Of a stretch of DNA of 20,607 nucleotides, positions 1 to 11,200 are shown piece after piece. Location: assembly GCA_008931825.1 (NCBI GenBank), contig QXVZ01021878.1, forward strand, positions 1 to 20,607, given 5' to 3'. This DNA is from Phallusia fumigata (taxonomy: Eukaryota > Chordata > Ascidiacea > Phlebobranchia > Ascidiidae). Below the pieces are notes generated by a model. That model saw only the letters and a program-made list of their open reading frames with translations, ran no database searches and was not told the origin of the DNA. Each line of letters starts with the position of its first letter. The stretch's first letter is position 1. A program made the position numbers and the translations under genes.

Positions 1-280
1 CGCATTTGTAACTTCCTCTCGACTGGTCGCTTTATCGCCGCGTTAAAGTCAATCCCTGAACCACGTTTTGAGCGTCCCCCTTCACTATACACCGCGCACT
101 TCCTGGAAGAGCGAAGTTTACTGACGTCACGTGATTGACAGGTGGCGCGCGAACGCTGCAGGACACGAGACAGCGAGATACAACGTGTTACGTCATGTTG
201 TGGGAGGTTTGATGGAAGCGAAACGTTTTGATTTCATCTGATCGATCGTCAGCTTCCTGCTTGCTACCGCCACCGCGCGG
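1..280. promoter_or_regulatory. GC-richer promoter-like segment with joined CRE and E-box
   Basis: This stretch is clearly richer in G+C and CpG than the sequence to its right. It has TGACGTCA at 122-129 overlapping CACGTG at 128-133, and TTACGTCA at 188-195. It could be the promoter or first exon of a neighbour lying to the left. I see no coding frame that I can support. Confidence 0.35.
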
Positions 281-509
281 AAGATATTTTAAGTTTAACT
301 GCCACTAGTGAACCGAAAAACGAAGGTTATAGGTTGCAATGCATGTAATCAAGTAAAGACCTTATTTTTTAACACCAACAAAAGTTTGCCTGATNAAGAT
401 ATTTTAAGTTTAACTGCCACTAGTGAACCGAAAAACGAAGGTTATAGGTTGCAATGCATGTAATCAAGTAAAGACCTTATTTTTTAACACCAACAAAAGT
501 TTGCCTGAT
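281..509. repeat. Exact 114-bp direct duplication across an N (assembly join)
   Basis: Bases 281-394 and 396-509 are identical over 114 bp and are separated only by a single N at 395. Identity running right up to the N on both sides is what two overlapping but unmerged contig ends give. It is most likely an artefact rather than a tandem duplication. Confidence 0.9.
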
Positions 510-1394
510 TTATAGTCTAATGAGGCAAAATTGCCAACAAAAGTACATGCAGAATAAAATCGTAATTCCTTTCAAAAATATTCAGAGATCAGTGTTTAGC
601 GTTAAGTAAAGGCAGTATGGATACACTTTTTTGTGAAGAAAAAACAGAATCTTTTTGCATTACATGCGGTATATACCAGTTAAGGTTTGTAAAAATATTT
701 TATACAAGACTTAAAATATTTCATAATGTGAAAGCTGAACGTTTTCCATTTCACAAACCAATTTATATGAGCTAAAACCTTCGCAACAGCTTAGTTTACA
801 ACTTTTACTAAAATTGCATTTTTACGAATTGCTTTGTATTTGACATGTTTCAAAAGCATTTGACCAGTCAAGTGCCTAACTTTAGTTGCAACACATACAA
901 GTTTGACGTCGTTAGATTCACACAGAGTTNAAGTAAAGACCTTATTTTTTAACACCAACAAAAGTTTGCCTGATTTATAGTCTAATGAGGCAAAATTGCC
1001 AACAAAAGTACATGCAGAATAAAATCGTAATTCCTTTCAAAAATATTCAGAGATCAGTGTTTAGCGTTAAGTAAAGGCAGTATGGATACACTTTTTTGTG
1101 AAGAAAAAACAGAATCTTTTTGCATTACATGCGGTATATACCAGTTAAGGTTTGTAAAAATATTTTATACAAGACTTAAAATATTTCATAATGTGAAAGC
1201 TGAACGTTTTCCATTTCACAAACCAATTTATATGAGCTAAAACCTTCGCAACAGCTTAGTTTACAACTTTTACTAAAATTGCATTTTTACGAATTGCTTT
1301 GTATTTGACATGTTTCAAAAGCATTTGACCAGTCAAGTGCCTAACTTTAGTTGCAACACATACAAGTTTGACGTCGTTAGATTCACACAGAGTT
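466..1394. repeat. Exact 464-bp direct duplication across an N (assembly join)
   Basis: Bases 466-929 and 931-1394 read identically and flank the single N at 930. As with the shorter pair to its left, this looks like redundant contig overlap. If so, the true sequence is about 580 bases shorter here and features to the left are closer to EDEM1 than they appear. Confidence 0.9.
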
Positions 1395-1674
1395 CTCCTT
1401 TTATTTTATTATCACACCGACAAGGCACCGGGCTAACAAACGTCTGAAACCACACTAGAAGAAATCCTCTACAATGCAACGAATAACGAAGAAAGGGAAG
1501 ATCAACAAACAGATTCTTGTTTCTGCAATTGCACATTACAAAAGTCAGACAAGACTTGAAAACAGCCGTCGAATATGAGGACAAGTAAAATTGGGAAATC
1601 CTAAATTTTAACGCAACAAAAAAGCAAAAAGCATATTTTTAATGACATAACGGAATACTAAAGAAAGCTCAGGG

Positions 1675-1788
1675 CAGTGGTTCCAAATCTTTTAATGTTA
1701 CTTTATACCACTTCCTGTCTAGTTGGGTATAAATGAAAAGTTCCAAAATAAGCAAAGGGGAATTCATCAAAAAGGTTGGGAACCACTG
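1675..1788. mobile_element. Degraded hAT-type MITE (114 bp)
   Basis: The left end CAGTGGTTCCAAATCTTTTA and the right end, reverse-complemented, CAGTGGTTCCCAACCTTTTT match the terminal inverted repeats common in hAT (Charlie-like) elements. The flanks GCTCAGGG (1667-1674) and GTTTAGGG (1789-1796) agree at 6 of 8 positions, both differences being C/T. They fit an aged 8-bp target-site duplication. The element is too short to encode anything. Confidence 0.7.
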
Positions 1789-1796
1789 GTTTAGGG

Positions 1797-2596
1797 ATTT
1801 TTGAGAAAAATAGACAAGGGTTTATTTATGTGGTGATTGAGATTTACTTTTCACATTTTGCTTAACACGTATTGATATGTTTGCAACCTTATAAAGCTTC
1901 AGAGTTTGCGCTATGGCGATAAAACGCAACATGGTGAAGTAGAACTATCAAATTTCGGTGTATAGATCATGTATACATAAACGAGTAACCATATTTGGCA
2001 AAGAAAAATGGGGTTACATTTCATCATAACATACAGAGAAAAGTATAGGTTCAATAAAAATGCAGTTGATTAATACACAGAAAACAAGAACAAATATAAG
2101 CTAATATGGGAAAATACACAAGGCCAGCATCAAAGACACGAAGAAGTATCAGGTATTTGGGGATTTTTATCACACAACAAGTCTTGACCGTTTGAACTGT
2201 ACGTTTTTGAGGTTGGCTTTGTTGACTGGCTTTCAGGTAGATGCAAATTAAAATAACAACGTAAATTATACTGCCACAAAAATGTACTTAGGGCCTAAAT
2301 GATCACTTTTTAGAACAATTATATTTTACAGAATTGTTCGGTCAATTGAAATTCAGAATTAAAAGACCAATAGGTTGTCTTTACATTTTACAAAACATAA
2401 GTACTCAAATATGCAAAACGAATGACACAAAAACTTTAAGCGGAAATCATGCATAGACGATATGACAAGTGTTTTTCACTATGAAAGTGAATTGTTCTGA
2501 TGACAGGTGTATTACAAATATAGGAATACGTGGAGCCCGAATCGAGAAACAATACATATATGGGCGATTGTAAATATAAACATGCAAAAATGAATG
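1797..2596. other. AT-rich stretch with no recognised feature
   Basis: I see no gene, RNA or clear repeat here. Short reading frames near the right end have neither splice structure nor protein-like composition. The segment 1395-1666 on the other side of the MITE is equally blank. Confidence 0.5.
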
Positions 2597-2630
2597 GTCG
2601 ATATTTTAAACTTACTTTTCTTGTACAACT

Positions 2631-2826
2631 TCGCACGAGCGAAAAGGGTTTCGTAACGAGCTTTGCGCAGTGAGGCGTGGCACAGTTTTTTGGAAATTTT
2701 CAAATTTAAAACAAAACAGAATTGTACAGGAAGTTTAAAAAATCCCCACTGTTAAAAAAACACGAAAAATTCGTCACGTTTCACTGCACAAAGCTTGTTA
2801 CAAAACCCGCTTTTGCGCGAGCATGA
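2631..2826. repeat. Diverged long inverted repeat (palindromic MITE-like element)
   Basis: The left arm (about 2631-2690) and the right arm (about 2766-2826, reversed) share segments such as GGGTTTCGTAACGAGCTTTG against GGGTTTTGTAACAAGCTTTG and GCAGTGAGGCGTG against GCAGTGAAACGTG. Most differences are CG to TG or CA, the mark of methyl-CpG decay in an old copy. Similarity may extend outward to a TCGAT word on each side (about 2598 and 2851). There is no coding capacity. Confidence 0.65.
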
Positions 2827-3324
2827 AAGTGTGGCTGTTACGTAAAAATCGATTTCCTTGAAGGAAAGGTGAAACCGAAGGTTTTTGCGACCAACTTTCC
2901 TTTAAATGTCTTGCTCATTTACAGGTGAAAACAATTACATAGTTATTGCATGGAATGATATTAACACTTCTTAATTGCTACTTAGTGACTTGTGACGTGT
3001 AAAAAACTTGATTTTTTTGTTTGTTCGTGCTTAGAATGTTCTTTAAAAGGTTTCGTTGCAGACAATATGCGTTATTGTAGATTTTATCCGTCGGAACAGG
3101 TTATACACAGGTATATCCGATCCACAAGGACTTATCAAGGCACATACCCCACTTGTTGCACACAGCGCATACAAGAGGTACTTCTAAATGGAAGGCACAA
3201 GGAGAAATTAAAACACAAAAACAACATTCGTTTTTTGCACAAAAACAGACACAAGCGAAGACGAAAAAACAAAACTATTACGTCACCGGGGAAGGGCGAT
3301 CTATGGCAGGGTCACTCGCAACTG

Positions 3325-3355
3325 ATGACGTCATACTATGATAGTATGACGTCAT
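3325..3355. promoter_or_regulatory. Perfect palindrome with two full CRE/ATF sites
   Basis: Two 15-bp arms, 3325-3339 and 3341-3355, are exact reverse complements around one G. Each contains the octamer TGACGTCA (3326-3333 and 3347-3354), and the octamers start 21 bp apart, about two helical turns. A further TTACGTCA lies at 3278-3285 and TATCGATA at 3359-3366. The motifs match CREB/ATF-type bZIP sites; binding is inferred. Confidence 0.6.
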
Positions 3356-3426
3356 AAATATCGATATTCTCACGTAACTATATGCTTCTACATAGCTAAG
3401 TCTGGAATATATGCACAATGCAGAAC

Positions 3427-3434
3427 TATAAAAG
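3427..3434 (+). promoter_or_regulatory. TATA box-like site below the CRE palindrome
   Basis: TATAAAAG lies 72 bp to the right of the paired CRE palindrome on the plus strand. Together they look like a compact promoter, but no coding exon that I can support follows in the next kilobase. A non-coding transcript or a distant first exon is possible; so is chance. Confidence 0.25.
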
Positions 3435-3719
3435 ATTCGAAAAGATCCGGATCGAATATTACCGGTAGTTTGGATTCGAAACAGCACTGAAAAGAACCGA
3501 TAAGCTTTGGGGTGAATAAATTTGAATCCGGATAGTAAGTAATAAAAAGTTTACTTGGAAGATTATTAATTCACCAAATATTTTGAAATTAAATCAATGG
3601 TTTTTTACAACATGTTTGGTGTGTCTGCATTGCTCATCATAAAAATGCAAGAGTATTTGTTTCAAAAAATTATCTGCTTAGTTTTGAAAGGGCAACAAGG
3701 GTTCGTTGTATCGAAAATA

Positions 3720-3930
3720 TCGGTAAAAGCTGTAGAAACAATGAAGAAGCGAGACACAGGAGAATACGAGGCAGGCCACGGCCACAGGGTCAATAGAATA
3801 AACCACAGTCACGCCTTCAACGAAAGAATGTTGGAATTTGGTGAAGGTGTCCGAGGGAGGCGCTACGCTGCTACGCGGGTTGTGATTGGCTGAGAATATC
3901 ACGTGGTCATTTGGCCGGAAGATTGGTCTG
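3720..3930. promoter_or_regulatory. GC-richer island with CCAAT boxes and an E-box
   Basis: Composition rises here to near 50% G+C within AT-rich surroundings. The island holds two ATTGG sequences (CCAAT on the minus strand) at 3885-3889 and 3922-3926, and a CACGTG at 3900-3905. Short frames cross it on both strands, but none looks like a known protein. It may be a promoter or a CpG-rich first exon of an unseen transcript. Confidence 0.3.
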
Positions 3931-4084
3931 CGAAGTGACAAAAGTTTTTGTGGCAACTTTGAGATTTTGCTGTACACGTTGGTTTTAAAGAGAAGGCATA
4001 ATTCCTGCTACAGATTGACAGGTTTTGTGAGCAATATTAGATGTGATATCTTAGAAATAGCAAACGACACTGCCTGGGTCTTTC

Positions 4085-4424
4085 TGGAACTAAACTCTCT
4101 TTGATAAAACAGACTAAAATATGGTAGCAAGTAGGGGCCTCTTGTCTGTATAATAACTAACTTACTTGATCAACAAGTAATTTAAAAGTTCTCATGAAAT
4201 GCAATAGTCTGGCCTACCTGTGCTTCTGAAGCAACTCGTTGACTGTGTTATTATGGAACTAAACGCTATTTGACAAGCTAGACTGAATAATGTTACCAAG
4301 CATATGTCTATTATCTGCAAAACGGCTTAAATTATTTACTTACTTAAACAATAAGTAATTTAAAACATCTCTTATCAAATACAATAGCCTATAGTCTCAT
4401 TTTACCGCTCAAACAACTGCTGTA
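4085..4424. repeat. Imperfect tandem duplication, unit about 170 bp
   Basis: Unit one (from 4085) and unit two (from 4254) both begin TGGAACTAAAC. Both then contain AGACT-A-AATAT/ATG, ACTTACTT, CAA-AAGTAATTTAAAA and ACAATAG/GCAATAG in the same order. A TGGAAATTAG at 4425 may start a third, poorer copy. It lies in the 3' flank of EDEM1. Confidence 0.6.
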
Positions 4425-5125
4425 TGGAAATTAGTTATAACTACAAAACATGTACAGATCAGACACAATCAATGTTCAGCAATAATGGATCTGACTAGCA
4501 TAATACCGACAACATAAACAAATCGGCTCCCTGCTTTTAATACTCTTTCTTACTTATGAACTCAAATCCTTTTAATTTTTGGTTTCTTTTTCAAACAGAA
4601 TTTTCTAGTCCAACTTTTCTGCCTGGGATTCGCGACTGACTTTGACAAACTGTATTGCCTTCAAAGTTCGTCACTGGTAATTGAAACCGTCAACGGATAT
4701 AGTTGCTAACTTTTGCAGACTTTAAGCACGTTATGACGTCAGCGCAATTTTGCGTTAACCAAATCGGGAGAGGATAAGCCTATGACGTAACAATCCACAA
4801 AACAACTGTAAACACTACGTTACTTTTCGTATACAATTGATTTACCCATTGCTCCTACTAAATGATTACATTTCGCGAAAAAATGTATACATCGTCAGAG
4901 TCTTATTCAAATAGAATCCGTCATACCGTACTGCGGTGATTTCTCAAATTCAAAATATGCGTGATAAACTATTTTCTAGATTTTAAACAAGTCTACGATA
5001 CGTCATGGTTCCTAAACGTTCTACTAAACATTTATGACTGTAAAACCTTGACGTTATTTCAAACTCACTCACTCATATTTTAGTTGCGAGTTGTTCCTGC
5101 ACAGACCTCCCATCCCCACGTCATG
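4425..5125. promoter_or_regulatory. EDEM1 3' flank, with ATTAAA signals and CRE-like motifs
   Basis: The EDEM1 3' UTR should run leftward through here. Minus-strand ATTAAA words at 4571-4576 and 4536-4541 are possible poly(A) signals about 550-590 nt below the stop. TGACGTCA at 4734-4741 and TGACGTAA at 4783-4790 also occur. There is no other gene. Confidence 0.3.
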
Positions 5126-5227
5126 TCACGTGACAGCCGTGCCGACCAACTCGTCGAGCTGGCGGAAATAGTCTCGGCGCAGCGGCAGGGAGAAGGTTCG
5201 TTCGCGGTCGACCTTGTCACAGTGACG
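5126..5227 (-). CDS. EDEM1: EDEM1 exon 12: C-terminal tail and stop codon
   Basis: The acceptor TTTTTTTGCAG is followed by [18 protein letters not shown] and a final [11 protein letters not shown], then TGA at 5126-5128. The pattern matches the vertebrate EDEM1 tail (basic residues, then S-L-P-L, then Q-x-D-x-x-V-G), which supports this last exon although it is short. No KDEL-type retention signal is present, as expected for EDEM1. Confidence 0.9.
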   Translation of the reverse strand, partial: RHCDKVDRERTFSLPLRRDYFRQLDELVGTAVT

Positions 5228-8200
5228 CTGCAAAAAAATAGAGAGGTATATAGATGACTCAGCATATTAATTGGAAGTGCTTTAAATTTAAACTAGGATT
5301 GATTAGAATTGCGATTTCGAATCTTTTAAAAAACGTTTACATCAAAGCGCGTTCAGAACCAAACAGCCCCTTTTACTGTATAGATTCCTGATCTTTTTGA
5401 AGGATGGTCGTTGTGAAATGTACAAAGATAGTCTGAAAAGGCTTGTCGACTCGTTCTTGCCGTTGCAGGCTGTTTGATTGAACAACATGGTGAAAACCAC
5501 TTCGCAACTCCACCTCATGCGTAACACATTGAGGGGTTGCTCCGCCCAACAAGGATAAAAATAAGACCAACTTTTAAACCAGTGCTTCTTGGCCTCATCT
5601 GTTCCCTTTTGAAATCGCCAAACAATAACGTGATTTACCTTGACGTTGGTGACAGTTTTGTTTCTTGCGTTGCTCTTAGTGAGATAACAATAATTAAATT
5701 CCTCTTCCCATGGCTTTGAGAGGTTGACTGGAAGCAGATGACCTTCTGTGGTGAAGACTTGCTCCATAGAGGACTGATGATGAAGAGGGTTCTCGAAGTC
5801 AAACAACTAAATGGAGGAAAAGTATATGATCAGGGATGTCCATGTCAGAACAGCTGGTTGTTCTAGAATAGTTGTTTTGGTTCCAGAATACCGTATCCAA
5901 GTCCAATATTTATTTTACCACAATGACAGAATTGTAACAGTACAACGATGAAGGGATCACCTTTTGATTGAAACTGTGTTGTAGGAAGTTGTAACGAAAA
6001 ATTTTTGTTCAGAAGTTATAGATGTAACATAGTATGTATATAACTAGCCCTAATGATTCAGCATCTTCATACTCCTCAAAAAGCAGATCTGGTATGATCC
6101 CTGGTTAAAAGTTAGGCATAGAAACTTACCAGGTACAAGTATTTGCAAGTCTCGCTGAGGAAAAAAGATTCCATCCGATCCTCCTGCGATTTGTCGACCA
6201 CATTGTGGAGTGATGCGTAACCACACTCTGTTCGTGCATGAAGCTCAATTGAATCCAAGATCTCGCGTCCCACGTGCAAGTAGAATGGATTTTTCGTGGC
6301 CTGGATAAAGATGTCCGTTACAAATTTGACAAAAAGTCAGGTTAATTAAAATTGGTATTCAGTGATAGAACAGGCCTCTTACTACCTACAAGTCTGGACA
6401 AAGCCTCATTGTGTCATGATGGCATGAGTTATTGCTGAAACGTGAAAGCATGTCGCTTTCAAGAACTATTTGGGCCAGTATATTTTTAACAAGAGTTATG
6501 AACAGATCCATGTTTATTGTTCTAAATTACGTCAGAGTTTTAATTTGGTGAGTCTTTGACAAACAACATTTTTTAAAACAACTACCAATCCATGAGATGC
6601 AGTGAAAAACCATTTAAAAGTTATGTGAAGCTAAAGATATGAAACAGTTTGAGTGATCAATCTGACCAAACCAAGACCACTTTGAGAACTATTTAGGCCA
6701 GTATATTTTTGTTAAGAACACAAAATTTAAAAAAAGTAAAGTATTTTTAAGAAAAATTTTGTTTGCTGAAACAAAAACAGACAGGCTGTAGGTAAAAACA
6801 AACGCATCATGGTTTTGCAGAAAGAGTCATGATTCTTACCCTGTATAGCAGATAGGTGCTTTCAATCAGTTCCGGCCGCAAAGGGTAGAATTGAACATCT
6901 GGAAGCTTTAAATGCCAGTTGAATCTTTCGGGCAGGGCATCGAATTTCTTCCAGATGGTGTAGTAGAGAGCATGACAACAAATTGCTTCTTCTATGTCGC
7001 CGTTGAGCACCTAAGAAAACCGGATATAATTAGTGGTAAATCAGGGTAGGTGTATAATTGTTTGTGAAAGTTTTTTTTGCGAACTGTTGGCTTGACAAAC
7101 ATATCAGTTTTTTCAAATCACACATGAATGACCTTTTGCCATTGCTATGTTATTTAACTAAAGCCCATGTGCAACAATTGCTTTACAAGTTCAAATTGTT
7201 AGCACGCACTGGTCAAATATTTGGGGCATTTTTCAGATACTGTTTTTATTCAGATACTGTTCTAGGAAAATACTTAAACAAGGAAAAATTCTACAAACAA
7301 AAAAAATTCTGCACAACAACAAAAGCAGATACAGCATAGTTTTCAACCAACAAAAAACTTTTAAACATTGCGGTTATTGAAATTTCATGTTTCGACGGCC
7401 TGTGGGTTACCCAATGGGTCCACAGAAGTTGAAAGTTGCAGAGCACAACTTTAGATACCCATCTCTCATGTATGGAAATTTGAATGATTTTCCATATTTG
7501 CAAAACCATACTAGAACTGCCAAAAATAATTACAACAGAGTTGCTCAGAACAATGACAATAGTAGGGTTTACTAAAACTGCAAGTTGAGTTTACAGAGGT
7601 AAATAATAAAACTCAAGATAATTTTTCATAACATACCAGTAGGCCGGGTAAAAAGGCTTGTAGTGAATCGACCCACGTGTTTATGATGTTTCCACTTGAC
7701 AAATCCACATTGACATAAATAGGGGGATCCCCCATACCGCTGTTGCAATGTGTTCGCCTGAAATTGAACGAAATGTTAAATGCACCTGATCTATTGGTAC
7801 AGGAAACCTCTAATCTAAAAATAAAATGGTGAAAACTGAACATTTGATCTAAAGCAGTGATTTAGTTGTTCATAGTCTCTGTTTGTTTTAGTGTGTAGCA
7901 AAACATTACAGTCTTTAGTTTCATAAAATAAAAAAAGACATTGAAAGGTTATAAACATTGGTTCATTCACTTCTGTGATGCAATATTAAACATTGTGCTC
8001 AATTGTTTTCTGGGGTTTGTTGTTTACAGGTTCGTAGCAAAAACTATTCAGTTACATCACCTACAATAGTTCTTTAGTGTTTTTAATGGTATCCATGTTT
8101 AATTTGTTAGAAACATATTTGATTACAATTTTTCCATTTTTTGTGTGGTCATTGGGTTTGTCGAACATTGGAGTAGAGGGTTGGAACTGTGACCTGTTTT

Positions 8201-11200
8201 TTTTATCACACATGTATGTCATATGCATGATGTTGTTATAAACTCATACATGGCAAGTGACTATTCATTACAAGCAAAGTGATTTACAAGTTTATGTTCC
8301 AATACATTTATTTAGCCAAGATGAGCGACCTCTTGTTATCCTTAGGCGCAGTGCAACTGCTGAAACGAGATATGGAGTCTGTGTTGCAACACATGACGAC
8401 AATAACATGGCATGTGAAGTCATTAACATTTTGACCCTATTTGTACACTAGCACACTGCATTTAAAAGGTTGCCTCTGCATTGAATGCTCAACCAAACAA
8501 AACACTTGCATTTTGCCCCATCTTAAGTATTTTGTCAAAAAGATGGGAAAGCTAAAAAAGCAATGGCCATGCTCTTCAACATATTTAACCTCTTATAAGC
8601 TTACCCTCGTCTCAAATGATCTTTAATGTTTTGAAGTGCTTCGTTAAACATTTCCAAATCTCGCTCTTCGCCGAACAGGATGTATGACTGTGCAACACGT
8701 GACAAATGTTACCTACCATGTTGTTCATAAAACCTGTAAACATGTTGTGCACATGCTGCTGCCTATTTAAAGTTTAAATTAATGAGCTCATATCATTTTA
8801 GACAGTGTGTTAACAAAATTATTTTAATTAATGTGATCCTTTAAAAAAAGCACAAAAAGTACTTAAAGGTAATTGGCTCTTTAATTTGCAGAATACTTTA
8901 ATTTATGATACTACAAATGAATTTATGACCAACGTGTGAATGTCGCATAATACTTTGCCAGAAGAGCCTTCATAAATTCAAACAACGCCTGGTAGCAACA
9001 GTTAATTTATGATACCACAAGCATAAAATGTAACAAATGTTATTGTTTACCTTCAGTAGATATTCAAAAAACGAGTCGACACCAGCGCCGAGACCACTCT
9101 GCCTTCCCATCCACTTGCCAGTGTTTACATCGATTGCAATTCCTTAAAACACATCAAGTTTAAACAAAAACCTTTAATGTGAAATTCTCAGCCAGTCTTT
9201 AGTATTAACTCCCTACTTAAAAATGTCTGTAGATCATCATTTGATCATAAAACACAGCTAGTTTTTGAATTTGTGACTCACAGATTGAGGACCACATTGC
9301 CTAACAATGTAATAGTCGCCAAATTCTTATTTTTAAACTAAAGTGCACTCGCTGTTAACTTTTCTGGGTGGTGAATTGTTGTAAAACTTTTTCCTACTAG
9401 AAAATGCTTGATAATTTTCTTGCCAAAACATTGACCTTTTTAAGCCTCTAGCATCCAAATCAGTTATCAATTCAATAAAAGCAGGAAATAAAAACAAAAA
9501 TAGTTCAAAACTTGTCATGAATAACTCGGTGTCATGCATCATTGTGGCAGTCAATACAGATAATCGTTCAAGGTGTTTAAGATGTTAAATTACCCATGAC
9601 AAATCTAGAAAACTTCTTCCATAATGTTCTTGTGAACATACCCCATATTGAGCACTCCATTAGGCCAAGGATGGGCAATAAATTTAGTGGTATTGTTTTG
9701 CTATGATTTTTTAACCAAGTGAAATGTACTCAACTCAATTTTAACCTTATGACGATAATCTATTGAAATTACTCACCCAAAAGACCGGTCTTCTCATTTC
9801 TTCGGTCCCATATCTCATCAACAGCCCGTCGAGCTGCGTTTTCGAATGTTGGGTCGCCTAGCAACCGACTGAGTGTGCCGAATTCCAACAACAAAGAACC
9901 AGCACCAGCTGTGGCTGTGTGCGTCAGCGTGTTGTTCGGAACCCCATGTCGCAAGTTGACCTGTTTTTATGATGATATTTAGAGTTTGCATATAAATGTT
10001 TCCTTGATAAGGGGAATGCAAAACAACACTCAAAACATCAAGATGCATAGTATTTCTAAAGAACTTACTCTTGGAAAAGGAATTCCATATTTGGCAGAAT
10101 CAAATGCTGGCAGCAGCCTTACAGCGAGATCATGTGCCATGTCTAGCAGCTCGTTTTCATACCCGCGAGGTCTCATGTCACCAAATGGCTGTTTTGGGTC
10201 AACAATTATCAAATGTGAAGCCAACAGCGAACCGAGAACCCTGTAAAGTTTAAAATTAGGGATTACACTTATCTTGTCTATGTATTAACTATGTATGTCC
10301 ATGTCTATGCATGTCTTTGTCACAATTCATCATGTATTTGAACATTGTAATGTGTACAAATGTTTATTTAAATGATAACTTTGCTTGACGAACTGTGAAA
10401 GGGGCTCGAAACACTGCATCACAAATTTACATCACTTTTTGTTAGTTGCAGTTGCAGTAGCAGATGTGAATTTAGTTTTAATGTCAATCACATTGGTAAT
10501 ATTTAGGTACATTACCGGATATTTGTCTCAAAAACTTGCACAGTTGAGTTAAGGTCGAAATTCACATTGTCAATGACAATTTGCACAGCTCTTTTAAACT
10601 CTGTGGCATTTCCAAGCACCTAAAACATAGAAAAAGTTTTTTGAGTGATTGAGGATTTAGACTAGGTGTCCCCAAACACTTTTCACAACAACAAACAAAA
10701 GCCCCAAACTGACCCATGATGCAGGCAAACAAAACCAAATTTTAACATGTTTGGAAGACTAGTGACAAAGTTATTAATTATAAAAGCTATATAACACAAA
10801 AAATCTACATAAAAAATTCACTCACCGCTAAAGAATCAAGGGAATCCACAAGTGTGAGAGAAAAGTTTCCCAGAACATCGTTGATGTTTAGATTTGATCT
10901 GAACAAAAAGTAGAAAAAACCTTTACATGCGAAAAATATTGATTTAGGAATATTACACTATTCATATCATACATGATAAAACGAATAAAGTAAACAAACC
11001 ATGTTAGCCACAAAGGTTACTTTGGTGAAAACATTATATCCGGAAAACCTATAACTCGGTTTGATTCATATAATACATATCTTAGTTTATCCAGAATAAA
11101 GTGGTCAAAATGTTGTTTGCAAACATAATATTTTGCGGTAGATCACCCTTCACCTGTTAAAAATTCTTATATATTTCAAATGTTGTTGTTCATTTTGCTT

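Noticed and set aside
2992-3357. 121-codon plus-strand frame
   Set aside because: Composition is that of translated AT-rich DNA (Lys/Arg/His runs). There is no domain, and its end runs through the CRE palindrome.
3678-3977. 99-codon minus-strand frame with a hydrophobic stretch
   Set aside because: The hydrophobic segment comes from T/A-rich codons. No family resemblance, no splice partner, and it competes with an equally long frame on the other strand.
7058-7575. Frames of 93, 72 and 62 codons between EDEM1 exons 8 and 9
   Set aside because: They lie wholly inside an EDEM1 intron, overlap each other on both strands and show no domain.
10662-10762. Possible MITE in EDEM1 intron 2 (ACTAGGTGTCCCCAAAC against a reversed ACTAGTCTTCCAAAC)
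   Set aside because: The termini match only in part, and the 8-bp flanks do not agree.
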